In this document: positions 27,992 through 36,683 of the stretch, piece after piece | How the letters are laid out: every line of letters begins with the position of its first letter | Numbering within the stretch: the stretch's first letter is position 1 | Source: a virus | Strand: one strand, 5' to 3' | Length of the DNA stretch: 64,000 bases | IMG/VR virus record: IMGVR_UViG_3300030107_007542 | Span: 92,967 to 156,966 of that record | Position numbers and translations under genes: made by a program | Notes under the pieces: model-generated | The model's database searches: none | What the model was told of the DNA's origin: nothing | Seen by the model: the letters and a program-made list of their open reading frames with translations, nothing else

Positions 27992-28942
27992 TTACCACCT
28001 AAAGTTGTTTCTACATTCTTCGACGATCTTAGTGATCTCTTCATGGAATTTTTTCTTAGGCTCCCAGCCTAAAGCGCGCAGCTTAGAATCATCTAGAGCA
28101 TAGCGTACGTCCTGACCTAGACGAACAACAGAAAAATCTACATATTGTTCCCAGTTTTCGTCGGTGCCATAAAATGCTTTCACGATTTGCTTTACTGTCT
28201 CCCGATTACTCTGCTCAAAGCCGCCGGCTACGTTATAAATCTCGTCCACCACGCCAGCCTCCACAATGGTGACAACTGCTGCCGCAGTGTCTTCAGCATG
28301 CAACCAGTTTCGCACGGGGGTTCCCTGGTTATGAAGTCGAATAGGGTTGTCGCGCGTAAGATTCTTTACAGCAATAGGGATTAATTTCTCTGGGTATTGT
28401 CCGATACCGTAGTTATTTGTCGGTCGCAAAATAATATAGTTGATATCATAGGTCCTGGCCCACGCATGAATAAGCATATCTGCAGCAGCCTTGGCGGCTG
28501 AGTATGGGTTGCTAGGCTTAAGAAGGTCTGTTTCGGTGTGATCACCGTCTGCAATATCTCCATACACTTCATCTGTGCTTACATGAAAGAAGATGGGTCG
28601 ATTATTGCAGTTTAATGGCTTATGACGGACCAAATCAAGAAGGTTTTTGACCCCCACAATATTACTGTTGATAAATTCGTCGCTGTTAATGATGCTGTTG
28701 CCCACATGTGACTCTGCCGCGAAGTTAATAACATAATCACAATCATAAAGATGCGTTAGATTACAGATATCTTCGCGTAAAAACCTAAAATTATAATAGG
28801 ATTCGAACTCTTCCAACAAAGACTCATTAGCTACGTAGGTACATTTGTCTATACCATACACTTTCCAGCCCAGTTCTAGGCATTTTCGTGTCGTATATGA
28901 CCCTATAAAGCCCAAGCATCCTGTAATATAAACAATTTTCAT
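27992..28942 (-). CDS. rmlB: dTDP-glucose 4,6-dehydratase (RmlB-like)
   Basis: 316 aa. GCLGFIGS at residues 8-15 binds NAD; HVSTDEVYGDI with T-D-E is the dehydratase triad; NPYSAAKAAADML gives Y-xxx-K; PEKLIPIAVKNL and NWLHAEDTA complete the RmlB pattern. The reaction gives dTDP-4-keto-6-deoxyglucose. No RmlA (nucleotidyltransferase supplying dTDP-glucose) is visible in this window, so the host would supply the substrate. Confidence 0.92.
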   Translation of the reverse strand: MKIVYITGCLGFIGSYTTRKCLELGWKVYGIDKCTYVANESLLEEFESYYNFRFLREDICNLTHLYDCDYVINFAAESHVGNSIINSDEFINSNIVGVKNLLDLVRHKPLNCNNRPIFFHVSTDEVYGDIADGDHTETDLLKPSNPYSAAKAAADMLIHAWARTYDINYIILRPTNNYGIGQYPEKLIPIAVKNLTRDNPIRLHNQGTPVRNWLHAEDTAAAVVTIVEAGVVDEIYNVAGGFEQSNRETVKQIVKAFYGTDENWEQYVDFSVVRLGQDVRYALDDSKLRALGWEPKKKFHEEITKIVEECRNNFRW

Positions 28943-30279
28943 TGATACTTCTCCATAAATCGATTCACAGAGCCTTCAATATAGTCTAATTTTTCATCAG
29001 TAATCCCGGCGAAAGTGCCCAAAAAGAAGGAATTAGTGGTGATTTTATAGGCTACCGGGAATGTCTCTTTAAGATTTTCGTACTGTCGGCCAAGCTCTGA
29101 GTATCCGGGGTGGAACAAAATGTTGCCGGCAAAATAACTGCGTGTTTGAATTTTATCCCCTTCCAGGTGGCGCACGATATCTTCACGCGTGAAGGGTGCA
29201 TCCTCCCTAAGTGTTAGCAAAAAGGCAAACCAACAGGGATCTGATTTGGGTGTGGGCTCTGGGAGGTGGCAGTACTTGGCATAGGGCTCGAAAATCTCAT
29301 GCAAACGTGCAAAGTTTTTGCGGCGGGCTCCGTCCATCATCGGAAGCTTCTTAAGCTGTTGTAATCCCATAGCTGCTTGCAGTTCTAGGGGCTTGATATT
29401 ATAGCCAATTTCTTCGAAAACATAACGATGGTCTGCAATGATCTCTCTCGCACCCGGGAGCCAGTTCTTGAACCTGTTGCCGCAAGCTGTCCCACTTAGG
29501 ACACATCCCGGCTTAACAGAATTGCAATAGCAAGCGCGGCCCCAATCACGGAAACTGCTGATGATTTTTTCTAGTCGAGCGGAGTTCATCGCGACGAAGC
29601 CGCCTTCGCCCATAGTCATATGATGAGCAGGGTAAAATGAACAGGTTGAGATATCCCCAAAAGAGCCGAGCTTCTTGCCGTCATATGTTGAACCCAAAGC
29701 ATCGCAAGCGTCTTCTAAGAAAAGTAAGTCATATTTCTCTACTAGGGCCATTACACGATCCATGTCGGGAGGATTCCCCAGCACATGAGCAAACATAAGA
29801 GCCTTGATCTCTTTGTTGGTGTCGGCAGCTAAGGCCGCTTCAACTTGATCAAGATCAAGATTTAAGTCTGGAAGAGTGACGTCCACGAAAACTGGTTTAA
29901 AGCCATTCTGGATAATCGGATTAAGAGTCGTAGGGAAGCATACAACGGGGGTAATAATTTTAGACCCCTCCGGGAGTTGCTTCCATCTTTTGGATTTAAG
30001 CGCCGACACCATAAGTAGGTTTGCAGAGCTACCTGAGTTTGTCAGGACTCCATGAGTCTTTCCTAGGTGTGCGGGGAACTCAACTTCAAATTGACGCCCC
30101 TTTTTGCCTAATACAAGCCATCGACTAAGCAGGCTTTCCACAGCAGCCACGTATTCGTCACTATTATATACGTTGCCTGAATAGGCAATCCAGTCCTCGC
30201 CAGGGGTCCAACTCTCGGCGCCCTCGCATTCTTTAATATATTCATCAACCAAAGTTAAGATAGTGTCTAACTTAGACAT
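28939..30279 (-). CDS. rfbH: RfbH/E1-type CDP-4-keto-6-deoxyglucose 3-dehydratase
   Basis: 446 aa, full length. CSFYPAHHMTMGEGG has His219 in place of the PLP Lys, the E1 mark. Cysteines C192, C250 and C252 match the C-x57-C-x-C spacing of the E1 [2Fe-2S] site. The fourth would be C259 or C266; C266 sits before GNRF as in relatives, so a ~6-residue insertion lies inside the cluster loop. Product: CDP-4-keto-3,6-dideoxyglucose after reduction by an E3 reductase; no E3 (AscD/RfbI) gene is visible here. Feeds 3,6-dideoxyhexoses and yersiniose-type branched sugars. Confidence 0.88.
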   Translation of the reverse strand: MSKLDTILTLVDEYIKECEGAESWTPGEDWIAYSGNVYNSDEYVAAVESLLSRWLVLGKKGRQFEVEFPAHLGKTHGVLTNSGSSANLLMVSALKSKRWKQLPEGSKIITPVVCFPTTLNPIIQNGFKPVFVDVTLPDLNLDLDQVEAALAADTNKEIKALMFAHVLGNPPDMDRVMALVEKYDLLFLEDACDALGSTYDGKKLGSFGDISTCSFYPAHHMTMGEGGFVAMNSARLEKIISSFRDWGRACYCNSVKPGCVLSGTACGNRFKNWLPGAREIIADHRYVFEEIGYNIKPLELQAAMGLQQLKKLPMMDGARRKNFARLHEIFEPYAKYCHLPEPTPKSDPCWFAFLLTLREDAPFTREDIVRHLEGDKIQTRSYFAGNILFHPGYSELGRQYENLKETFPVAYKITTNSFFLGTFAGITDEKLDYIEGSVNRFMEKYQ

Positions 30280-31096
30280 TTTGTTCCCTCTCCATGACCT
30301 GACGGATTCCTTCCTGTAATCCTACCAGATCTAGACCTAGTTCCTCCAGCCGAGCGCCGGAGCCGGTGTATGTATAAGCATATCCTTGCTTTTCTAATAT
30401 AATGCCTGTGCTATTCGTTGTCAAGTTGTTCAGTTCTTGTGCAACCTCTAACAAACTGCTTTTATCAGGATAACACATGTTATAGTCTACATGTGTTGTG
30501 TGTTTTCGCGTCATCAAATGTTCTATCACCTTGATAAGATCTCCCACATAAAAGAAATCCATCTTTCGATCTTGAAGGATAAAAACAGGAAGGCCCTCTC
30601 TTATTCTCGCCATTGAATTCTTAATGAATCTCGTACTTTTCTCCATTGTACCAAAACATCCGAACAAACGCAAGTTAATAATATTCTTATTATGCAGAAT
30701 AATCTCGCGAGCAATTAAATTCTTGGCTAGTCCGTAATAATCCGTGGGAATACATCCATAGATATTTTCTTCAACAGCATTCTCGACATTTGAGTACCTA
30801 TCAAATGCTGCGCCGGAGCCAAACGAAAACATCCACTTATACTTATCGGCATGCGCCTTAAGATTGTGAAACATATTTAAGTTAGCCCTAAGGGATGCGA
30901 AGCTATTGTCTGCTCTAACAGCAGTGTGGAGTACAACATCAATCCGGTGGTTAGAAAAAAAGCTCTCCACCTGTGTTGCATCTGTAAGATCTAGCGTTTG
31001 CCGTGGTGCGGCGATGACCTCATGAGTAGTTCGAGAAAAGTGCTCTACAAACTCTTTACCGAGAAAACCATTTGCTCCGGTTATTAATATCTTCAT
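30272..31096 (-). CDS. NAD-dependent sugar epimerase/reductase (SDR, RmlD/fucose-synthase-like)
   Basis: 274 aa. GANGFLG (residues 7-13) and GSGAAFD with a Ser in the central strand, then YYGLAKN for Y-xxx-K. NLRLFGCFG and YVGDLIKVIEHL are typical of reducing SDRs acting on deoxy-sugar nucleotides. Overlaps the RfbH gene by 8 nt. Confidence 0.8.
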   Translation of the reverse strand: MKILITGANGFLGKEFVEHFSRTTHEVIAAPRQTLDLTDATQVESFFSNHRIDVVLHTAVRADNSFASLRANLNMFHNLKAHADKYKWMFSFGSGAAFDRYSNVENAVEENIYGCIPTDYYGLAKNLIAREIILHNKNIINLRLFGCFGTMEKSTRFIKNSMARIREGLPVFILQDRKMDFFYVGDLIKVIEHLMTRKHTTHVDYNMCYPDKSSLLEVAQELNNLTTNSTGIILEKQGYAYTYTGSGARLEELGLDLVGLQEGIRQVMEREQNV

Positions 31097-31107
31097 TTAA
31101 CACTAGA

Positions 31108-32043
31108 TTATTCCACCCACTTCGCCGATTTTCTAAGCTCAGTTAGTTGCTCATCTTTAATCGAATATGAGTAGGTTTCTCCCGGGAAGGCTCCACTGTG
31201 TACATCTGCCACGTACTGCTCGATAGCCATTTTGGCCAACACTAGCAAACCATCGCCTCGCTGAGTGCGACCCAGTTGGCGAAGATCTCCGGCGGCTGAA
31301 AGATATTCAGTAAACCTACCTACAACCTCCGGTACATAACACTTTGCAAACCAAGGTCGGAAAGACTGATAGAAGCCCATCAGATCATGCATAATGACAA
31401 GTTGTCCGTCAACACCTCCGCCGGCGCCGATGCCATAAATAGGAATTTCCAGCTGCGCTGCGATCTGGGCCGCTGGTTCTGCTGGCATCGCTTCAAGCAA
31501 AATAGCAAAGACGCCAGCCTCTTGTAATGCCAATGCATCTTCAAGAGTATCCTCGAAGCTCTTTACAGTCTTTCCCTGGACTCGATATCCACCAAAGGAG
31601 GTTGTACTCTGAGGAGTGAGCCCCAGGTGCCCCACAACCGGAATACCTGCATCAACAATTGCGCGTACGCGAGTGGATACTCGGCGCCCTCCTTCTAGCT
31701 TGATAGCATCAGATGCGCACTCTTTTACAAAGCGCATTGCATTTCTAACTGCTTCCTCATCACTAATCTCATATGACCCCTGAGGCATGTCTCCCACAAT
31801 AAACGTATTTGGGGCGCCTCTGCGAGCAGAGGAGGCCATGAAAATCATTTCATCCATCGTAACCGGATTTGTGGTGTCGTATCCTAGTTGTACCATCCCC
31901 CCAGAATCGCCAACAAGAATCATATCAACTCCCGCTTCTTCCGTGACCTGAGCAAACGGCAAATCATAAGCCGTAATCCAAGTTAATGGAGTACCGTTCT
32001 TCTTCATGGATACAAAATCTAATATTGTTTTCTTAGTTGCCAT
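31108..32043 (-). CDS. panB: Ketopantoate hydroxymethyltransferase (PanB)
   Basis: 311 aa, slightly longer than the ~265-aa bacterial norm, with an extra C-terminal helix region. All family landmarks are present: VGDSGGM (D46) and VGDMPQGSY (D85) for Mg2+, KLEGG (K115, E117), GHLGLTPQS, FGGYRVQGKT, LLEAMPAE (E184, base) and IYGIGAG. PanB transfers a hydroxymethyl group from methylene-tetrahydrofolate to 2-oxoisovalerate in pantothenate synthesis. No panC, panE, ilvC or ilvD gene is nearby. Only one codon-length junction separates it from the acetolactate-synthase-like gene, so a joint role is likely. Confidence 0.93.
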   Translation of the reverse strand: MATKKTILDFVSMKKNGTPLTWITAYDLPFAQVTEEAGVDMILVGDSGGMVQLGYDTTNPVTMDEMIFMASSARRGAPNTFIVGDMPQGSYEISDEEAVRNAMRFVKECASDAIKLEGGRRVSTRVRAIVDAGIPVVGHLGLTPQSTTSFGGYRVQGKTVKSFEDTLEDALALQEAGVFAILLEAMPAEPAAQIAAQLEIPIYGIGAGGGVDGQLVIMHDLMGFYQSFRPWFAKCYVPEVVGRFTEYLSAAGDLRQLGRTQRGDGLLVLAKMAIEQYVADVHSGAFPGETYSYSIKDEQLTELRKSAKWVE

Positions 32044-33830
32044 TATTCCTCCTCAAGTGGTGCGACTACCATATTCTCGTAAAATTCTTCTCTGTCCAGG
32101 AAAGGAAGCATGTCCTCTAGCGGTCTAGAAATAAGGCGACCGTCGGGGAGCTTTTTCGAACCAATTGTTGGTAAGACCGCATCCCACTTTTTACACATCA
32201 CTTCACAAATTACTGGACCCTTGTATTCTAACACCCTTTTGATGCTTCTTTTAAGGCCTTTAAGCTTCGAGGCTCTAAAATATTTAATGCCATAAGCGTT
32301 GGCGATTTTTTGAAAATTAGGAAATGAAACTCCCGATTCCTCATCGGTACCAATAAACCTATCCTCAAAAAATTTTCTTTGTGTTGTGCGAATGGAAAGA
32401 TAACCATTGTTGTTCCACACAAATATCTTCACCGGAAATTTATTATAGACGATCGTTTGAAGTTCCTGAATGTTACTTTGGAATGAGCCGTCGCCAGTAA
32501 TGCCAATAACATCTTTGTTTCCGCGAGCAACACATGCGCCAATGCTTGCAGGGAGTGTAAAGCCCATATCGGCTTGACCGCCTGATGTAATATAGCGCTG
32601 TTTATTGGTTACCTGAAGCGCCTGGGATGTTACATAAAAGGCCGAGCCTGCATCCGATACCACCACATCGTCCGGTCGCATAGAATCAGACAGCACCTTC
32701 ATAAAGGCATAAAGACTTATGCCATCTTCGTCACTTTCAAAATGTTCTGGGAGAGAGACTGGCCACTTTGTTTTCCAGGCCAAACATTTCTGTGCCCATG
32801 GAGTGGGAGCCGGAGGGAATCCAACTTTTAGCAAAAACTCCTTAGCGTCTGCCACAATCAGATGGTCGATTCGGACGGTGTTCTTCTGGTGTTCGAACTT
32901 ATCAATGTCTACAACAATGAGCTTGGCCTCTCGACCAAACAACTCGTAACGATAACCAGTAACAGGGACGCCCAAGCGCGTGCCAATAGCCAAAATTACA
33001 TCGGCATTTTGCATGGCAAAATTAGCTGCTCGATTTCCTTTAATTCCTACGCGCCCAATATTGAGGGGATCGTTAGATGGCAAAAGATCTGCAGCCAGAT
33101 ATGTGTTCACTACAGGAATATTATGCAAATGCACAAACTCAGCAAAAATCTCTTGTGCGCCAGCCAATCGAATGCCGTTGCCTGCCAGAATTACGGGACG
33201 CTCTGCTTGTGCGAGATATCGACTAACAGCAGCGAGGTCCTCCACTTCTGGAACGAAGGATTCTTTTTCGGGTGTAAACCTCTTGAGCTTTTCAGGCTCG
33301 ATAAGAGCGCCCTGGACATCCATCGGAATATCAAGCCAGACTGGGCCCGGGCGGCCACTGAACGCTAGGTGTACAGCCTTATCAATATGGTAAGCAATCA
33401 TTTCAGGGTCATTAATCATGACCGCATATTTCGTCAATGATTCAACAATGGCAATAATATTGGCCTCTTGAACGCCAAGTTGTCGCAAAGGCAAATTAAT
33501 ATTATGTGTGGCCTGCTCTTTATTAACCTGACCAGAAATAAAAAAGGTAGGAAGGTTGTCCTGCCAAGCTTCCAGGAGCCCCGTTATAGTATTGGTGCTC
33601 CCGCACCCCGTTGTGGGCATCACAACGCCCATTTTGCCACTGTATTTGCCATAGCCAACCGCGGCCATTGCCGAAGCTTGCTCATGATGGCTACAGACTG
33701 CTTGTAGTTTTGGATGTTTGGCAACGCCGTCGTTTAAAAACATAGCACCGCCGCCGGTCAAGGTGAAAACATGTTCTACCCCCAGGTCAACGATTCGCTG
33801 TGCTACATAATCTACAACGCGGGTAGGCAT
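32043..33830 (-). CDS. Acetolactate-synthase-like ThDP enzyme
   Basis: 595 aa, full three-domain length. HHEQASAMAAVGYGK carries the catalytic Glu (E50); NGIRLAG and GTRLG lie in the middle domain; GDGSFQSNIQELQTIVYNKFPVKIFVWNNNGY is the ThDP motif. This is the acetohydroxyacid-synthase superfamily, which also includes YerE, the enzyme adding an acetyl unit from pyruvate to CDP-4-keto-3,6-dideoxyglucose. An RfbH/E1-type enzyme that would make that acceptor is two genes downstream. No regulatory (IlvN) subunit is visible. Overlaps PanB by one base and the GT2 gene by one base. Confidence 0.9.
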   Translation of the reverse strand: MPTRVVDYVAQRIVDLGVEHVFTLTGGGAMFLNDGVAKHPKLQAVCSHHEQASAMAAVGYGKYSGKMGVVMPTTGCGSTNTITGLLEAWQDNLPTFFISGQVNKEQATHNINLPLRQLGVQEANIIAIVESLTKYAVMINDPEMIAYHIDKAVHLAFSGRPGPVWLDIPMDVQGALIEPEKLKRFTPEKESFVPEVEDLAAVSRYLAQAERPVILAGNGIRLAGAQEIFAEFVHLHNIPVVNTYLAADLLPSNDPLNIGRVGIKGNRAANFAMQNADVILAIGTRLGVPVTGYRYELFGREAKLIVVDIDKFEHQKNTVRIDHLIVADAKEFLLKVGFPPAPTPWAQKCLAWKTKWPVSLPEHFESDEDGISLYAFMKVLSDSMRPDDVVVSDAGSAFYVTSQALQVTNKQRYITSGGQADMGFTLPASIGACVARGNKDVIGITGDGSFQSNIQELQTIVYNKFPVKIFVWNNNGYLSIRTTQRKFFEDRFIGTDEESGVSFPNFQKIANAYGIKYFRASKLKGLKRSIKRVLEYKGPVICEVMCKKWDAVLPTIGSKKLPDGRLISRPLEDMLPFLDREEFYENMVVAPLEEE

Positions 33831-34567
33831 TAATCGTCCCTACCCCAGGTACCCTTCCAATAGCCGCGGATAGTATCATCGTAATTGGTGGTTTCTTTGT
33901 GCATTCCCCATGTTGCTTGCCCGGGGTGCCACCGGTACTTATATCCTAACCAACGATCAGCTGGAAAAATGAACACGTTTTTATCGGCTAATCTAAAATA
34001 CAGGTGATAATCGGCAGCGCCTAGGTACTGCGGATCCCATTGCAACAGGCGACGCTCTTTAAGCTCTCGACTATACACCATGGTGGGAGTGTTGACAGGG
34101 CTTTTCTGGAACAAAAGTTCCTTAAACTCAGCCATGCTCTTGTAATGATGTGCCACCTCTCCTAGAAAGGTCTCTTCTTTTCCTTCAATTCCTTGAATCG
34201 GACTCTGGAATGCCAGAATTTTAACAGGAGCCTTTTCAATATACTCCATAAAATTAGCCACATAAGTGGGAATTATATAGTCATCGGCGCCTAAAATAGT
34301 GATATAATCACCGGTGCACAACTTAAGACCCTCAGTAACTGGCTCATCCCAAGACCATCGATACAGATTAGGAGCCGTTGAAATAACTAATTCAGGGTGA
34401 TCTTTTTGAATACCCCGGGCAATCTCTAGACTCTTGTCCGTGCTCTCATTATCAACGAAAATAACCTCTGTATTTTCATAAGTTTGATCAAGGGCCGAGA
34501 GAATGCATTTTTCAATCCAATCTTCGGCGTTATAACATGGTATTAAGATAGTAACTTTGAGACTCAT
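33830..34567 (-). CDS. Glycosyltransferase family 2
   Basis: 245 aa. The GT-A start VTILIPCYNAEDWIEKCI, then VIFVDNESTDKS (first Asp region) and ITILGADDYIIP with a DD metal motif at the end of the nucleotide domain. The C-terminal portion ends with a WHPGQATWG stretch. A cytosolic GT2 that would extend a glycan chain. Overlaps the next gene by 4 nt. Confidence 0.9.
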   Translation of the reverse strand: MSLKVTILIPCYNAEDWIEKCILSALDQTYENTEVIFVDNESTDKSLEIARGIQKDHPELVISTAPNLYRWSWDEPVTEGLKLCTGDYITILGADDYIIPTYVANFMEYIEKAPVKILAFQSPIQGIEGKEETFLGEVAHHYKSMAEFKELLFQKSPVNTPTMVYSRELKERRLLQWDPQYLGAADYHLYFRLADKNVFIFPADRWLGYKYRWHPGQATWGMHKETTNYDDTIRGYWKGTWGRDD

Positions 34568-35397
34568 TGCATCAATCCTATGATAAGATCGGGGATTTCA
34601 TCCCTCTTGGCGCGCATTTTATTAACTAAGTCGGAGCCCTTAAGTTTGAACCAACTTTCTTGTGTAGCTCCAACTAATTTATTGGTAATGACTTTCATTC
34701 CCATCATTCGACTTTCCACCACTATTCGAGACAGTGTTTCAGGTGTTTGGGGAAAGAAGACTAGCGTATCATTTTCCCCGAGTTGTTCCAGAAATGTATG
34801 ATAATTGGCACCGGAACACAGAACGTAATCTCGTTGCGTCGCTTTACAGTATTTGACTGCCGTGGGCGTGTTCTTGTGGACAATAGGGGAATCTAAAACA
34901 GCGCAGCGCTCCTTCTTTTCCGTGGTAGCCAGAGACTCTAGTTTTTCCAAAGCTTCCTCACTCCACAGATTTCCTCCAACACTCTCTATATTCTCCAACT
35001 TCAAATTCTTTTTAACTATATTAGCATGAAAGGAGCTTTGACACAACACCTTCCGAGCTTTTTGATAAAAATCTACATTTACCAAAGCGTGAGCCGGGGC
35101 GACGAAATTGTCGTAGCGCGCTGGATCTCGGGTTGTTAGATATTTGTGGTCATGTTCGTAAATGACATAGTTTTTCGATTTAAGGGCTTCGCGGCTTTCG
35201 GCAGAGAGCCCCATAAAGTTGGCCACAATAAATAGTTTAGCGCCACAAGTATTAATATAACCTGCATCAATTTGTTGGCTCTTTTTAGTCTCTACAGCTT
35301 GCCCCTTAGTTCGGAGAATATCTATCAATTCTTGATTATTGAGTTCACCGCCCCCTAAAATTTCATGGGCAAAAAAATCGGCTATGAATACAATCAT
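34564..35397 (-). CDS. Glycosyltransferase-like protein (GT-B, short)
   Basis: 277 aa. The N terminus IADFFAHEILGGGELNN is the GGxE-type opening of GT4-like GT-B enzymes. The C-terminal half has FFPQTPETLSRIVVESRMMG, matching the E-x7-E region of GT4. It is shorter than most (~350-400 aa), so it may be a reduced GT4 or a capsule-type transferase. Acceptor and donor unknown. Confidence 0.75.
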   Translation of the reverse strand: MIVFIADFFAHEILGGGELNNQELIDILRTKGQAVETKKSQQIDAGYINTCGAKLFIVANFMGLSAESREALKSKNYVIYEHDHKYLTTRDPARYDNFVAPAHALVNVDFYQKARKVLCQSSFHANIVKKNLKLENIESVGGNLWSEEALEKLESLATTEKKERCAVLDSPIVHKNTPTAVKYCKATQRDYVLCSGANYHTFLEQLGENDTLVFFPQTPETLSRIVVESRMMGMKVITNKLVGATQESWFKLKGSDLVNKMRAKRDEIPDLIIGLMQ

Positions 35398-35399
35398 AA

Positions 35400-36683
35400 T
35401 TAATCATGTACTTCGAGATCGAACCCTTCAAGCCATTCATTAACGTCTACCTCAGTCTCATCAACAATAAGAGAGACAAACTTGGCATACTGACCTTCTT
35501 TACTAAAGTTCGTGTCTACATATTTCTTAAGAGCCTTGGCCTGATTTTTAAAATGAACTGGCTTATCTATAACTTCCCTAAGTGCGCGACGATATGACGC
35601 CTCTTTAGCATACGTCCACATGGAGTCTGCTTGGATGACGCCTTCCCATCGGGCTGCTTCTTGTACGGGAGCCAGATCGTAATCTACACGAGCGACACGG
35701 GGGACCTGCTTCCCTTTCTTATTCGGGCGACAGATAAAGTCCATTTGTCCTCCCCACGTAACGGTTACAATAGGGAGTGAATTATAGGATGCTTCGAAAA
35801 GCGGTAATCCAAATCCTTCTCCATGAGAGAGGCTAATCAGAGCTTGCATTGTCGGGTGCTGATAAAGCCAGGTCATTTGCTCTTCAGAAAGCTGACCATG
35901 GACCAAATAAATCTTACACTTACGATCTGGAAAATCATGAATCAATGCCTGAAGGCGCTTCTTGGTATGAACCCGGTCCATAATGCTTTCATTTGCCGAA
36001 TTTAATTTCAACACCAACCCAACGTCAGGATCATCACTAAACTCACTGCAGAATGCGCGGACCGTTTGCTCCACGTTTTTACGAATGCCCCACTGTTTAA
36101 CACACAAGAAATTTTTAGTAGTCTCAAATGGAATATCAACCCCGTTTGGGTCTGGTTCGATATCCTTAACAGGATAGCTGATATACTCTACCGGCTTGGT
36201 AACGCGCCAGTTTTTAATCATCTCGCCCGTATGAGGGTTCGGGACATCATACGTGGTTTTCTCGATAACTTTCTTAGAGTGACTTGAAATAGTGATCACC
36301 TTATCCATCGTGTTATTAATCATCTCAATCCATTGAGGCGCAATCTTATTTGTCTCGATACCCGCTGTGTATCCAATATTAACTGGGGCGATGCGTTCAA
36401 ACTCATTAGGAATTGTAACCTGAAATGACATATCGAACTGTGGATTTGTCCCTTGTGCTTGGCATTCTTGGACATATTGATTAGTTTTCAGTATCAAGGA
36501 GTCAAGCCACTGCCTTTCCTCACTATGTTCTGCTATCATGCCAGTATTGCCCCATGGGATATTAAGAAGATGTATGTCGAACAAATCCTCACGAGAACGC
36601 ATAGAGCGCAAGGAAAACCGAGACTGCTCTCCGTAGCCCGATCGGGATAAAGCTGGTGCTTTCACCAAAATTCTTTTTCTCAT
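35400..36683 (-). CDS. Glycosyltransferase family 4
   Basis: 427 aa. Starts with a SRSGYGEQSRFSLRS loop typical of phage and O-antigen GT4 proteins; SLSHGEGFGLPLFEASYNSLPIV is the E-x7-E nucleotide-sugar motif, with WGGQMDF after it. Cytosolic. Its stop lies 2 nt before the short GT-like gene. Confidence 0.9.
   Translation of the reverse strand: MRKRILVKAPALSRSGYGEQSRFSLRSMRSREDLFDIHLLNIPWGNTGMIAEHSEERQWLDSLILKTNQYVQECQAQGTNPQFDMSFQVTIPNEFERIAPVNIGYTAGIETNKIAPQWIEMINNTMDKVITISSHSKKVIEKTTYDVPNPHTGEMIKNWRVTKPVEYISYPVKDIEPDPNGVDIPFETTKNFLCVKQWGIRKNVEQTVRAFCSEFSDDPDVGLVLKLNSANESIMDRVHTKKRLQALIHDFPDRKCKIYLVHGQLSEEQMTWLYQHPTMQALISLSHGEGFGLPLFEASYNSLPIVTVTWGGQMDFICRPNKKGKQVPRVARVDYDLAPVQEAARWEGVIQADSMWTYAKEASYRRALREVIDKPVHFKNQAKALKKYVDTNFSKEGQYAKFVSLIVDETEVDVNEWLEGFDLEVHD

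Noticed and set aside
31108-33830. Phosphonate (PEP mutase plus phosphonopyruvate decarboxylase) pathway
   Set aside because: The first protein shows PanB-specific motifs (GGYRVQGKT, GIGAG), not the PEP-mutase pattern, and no transaminase of that pathway is adjacent.
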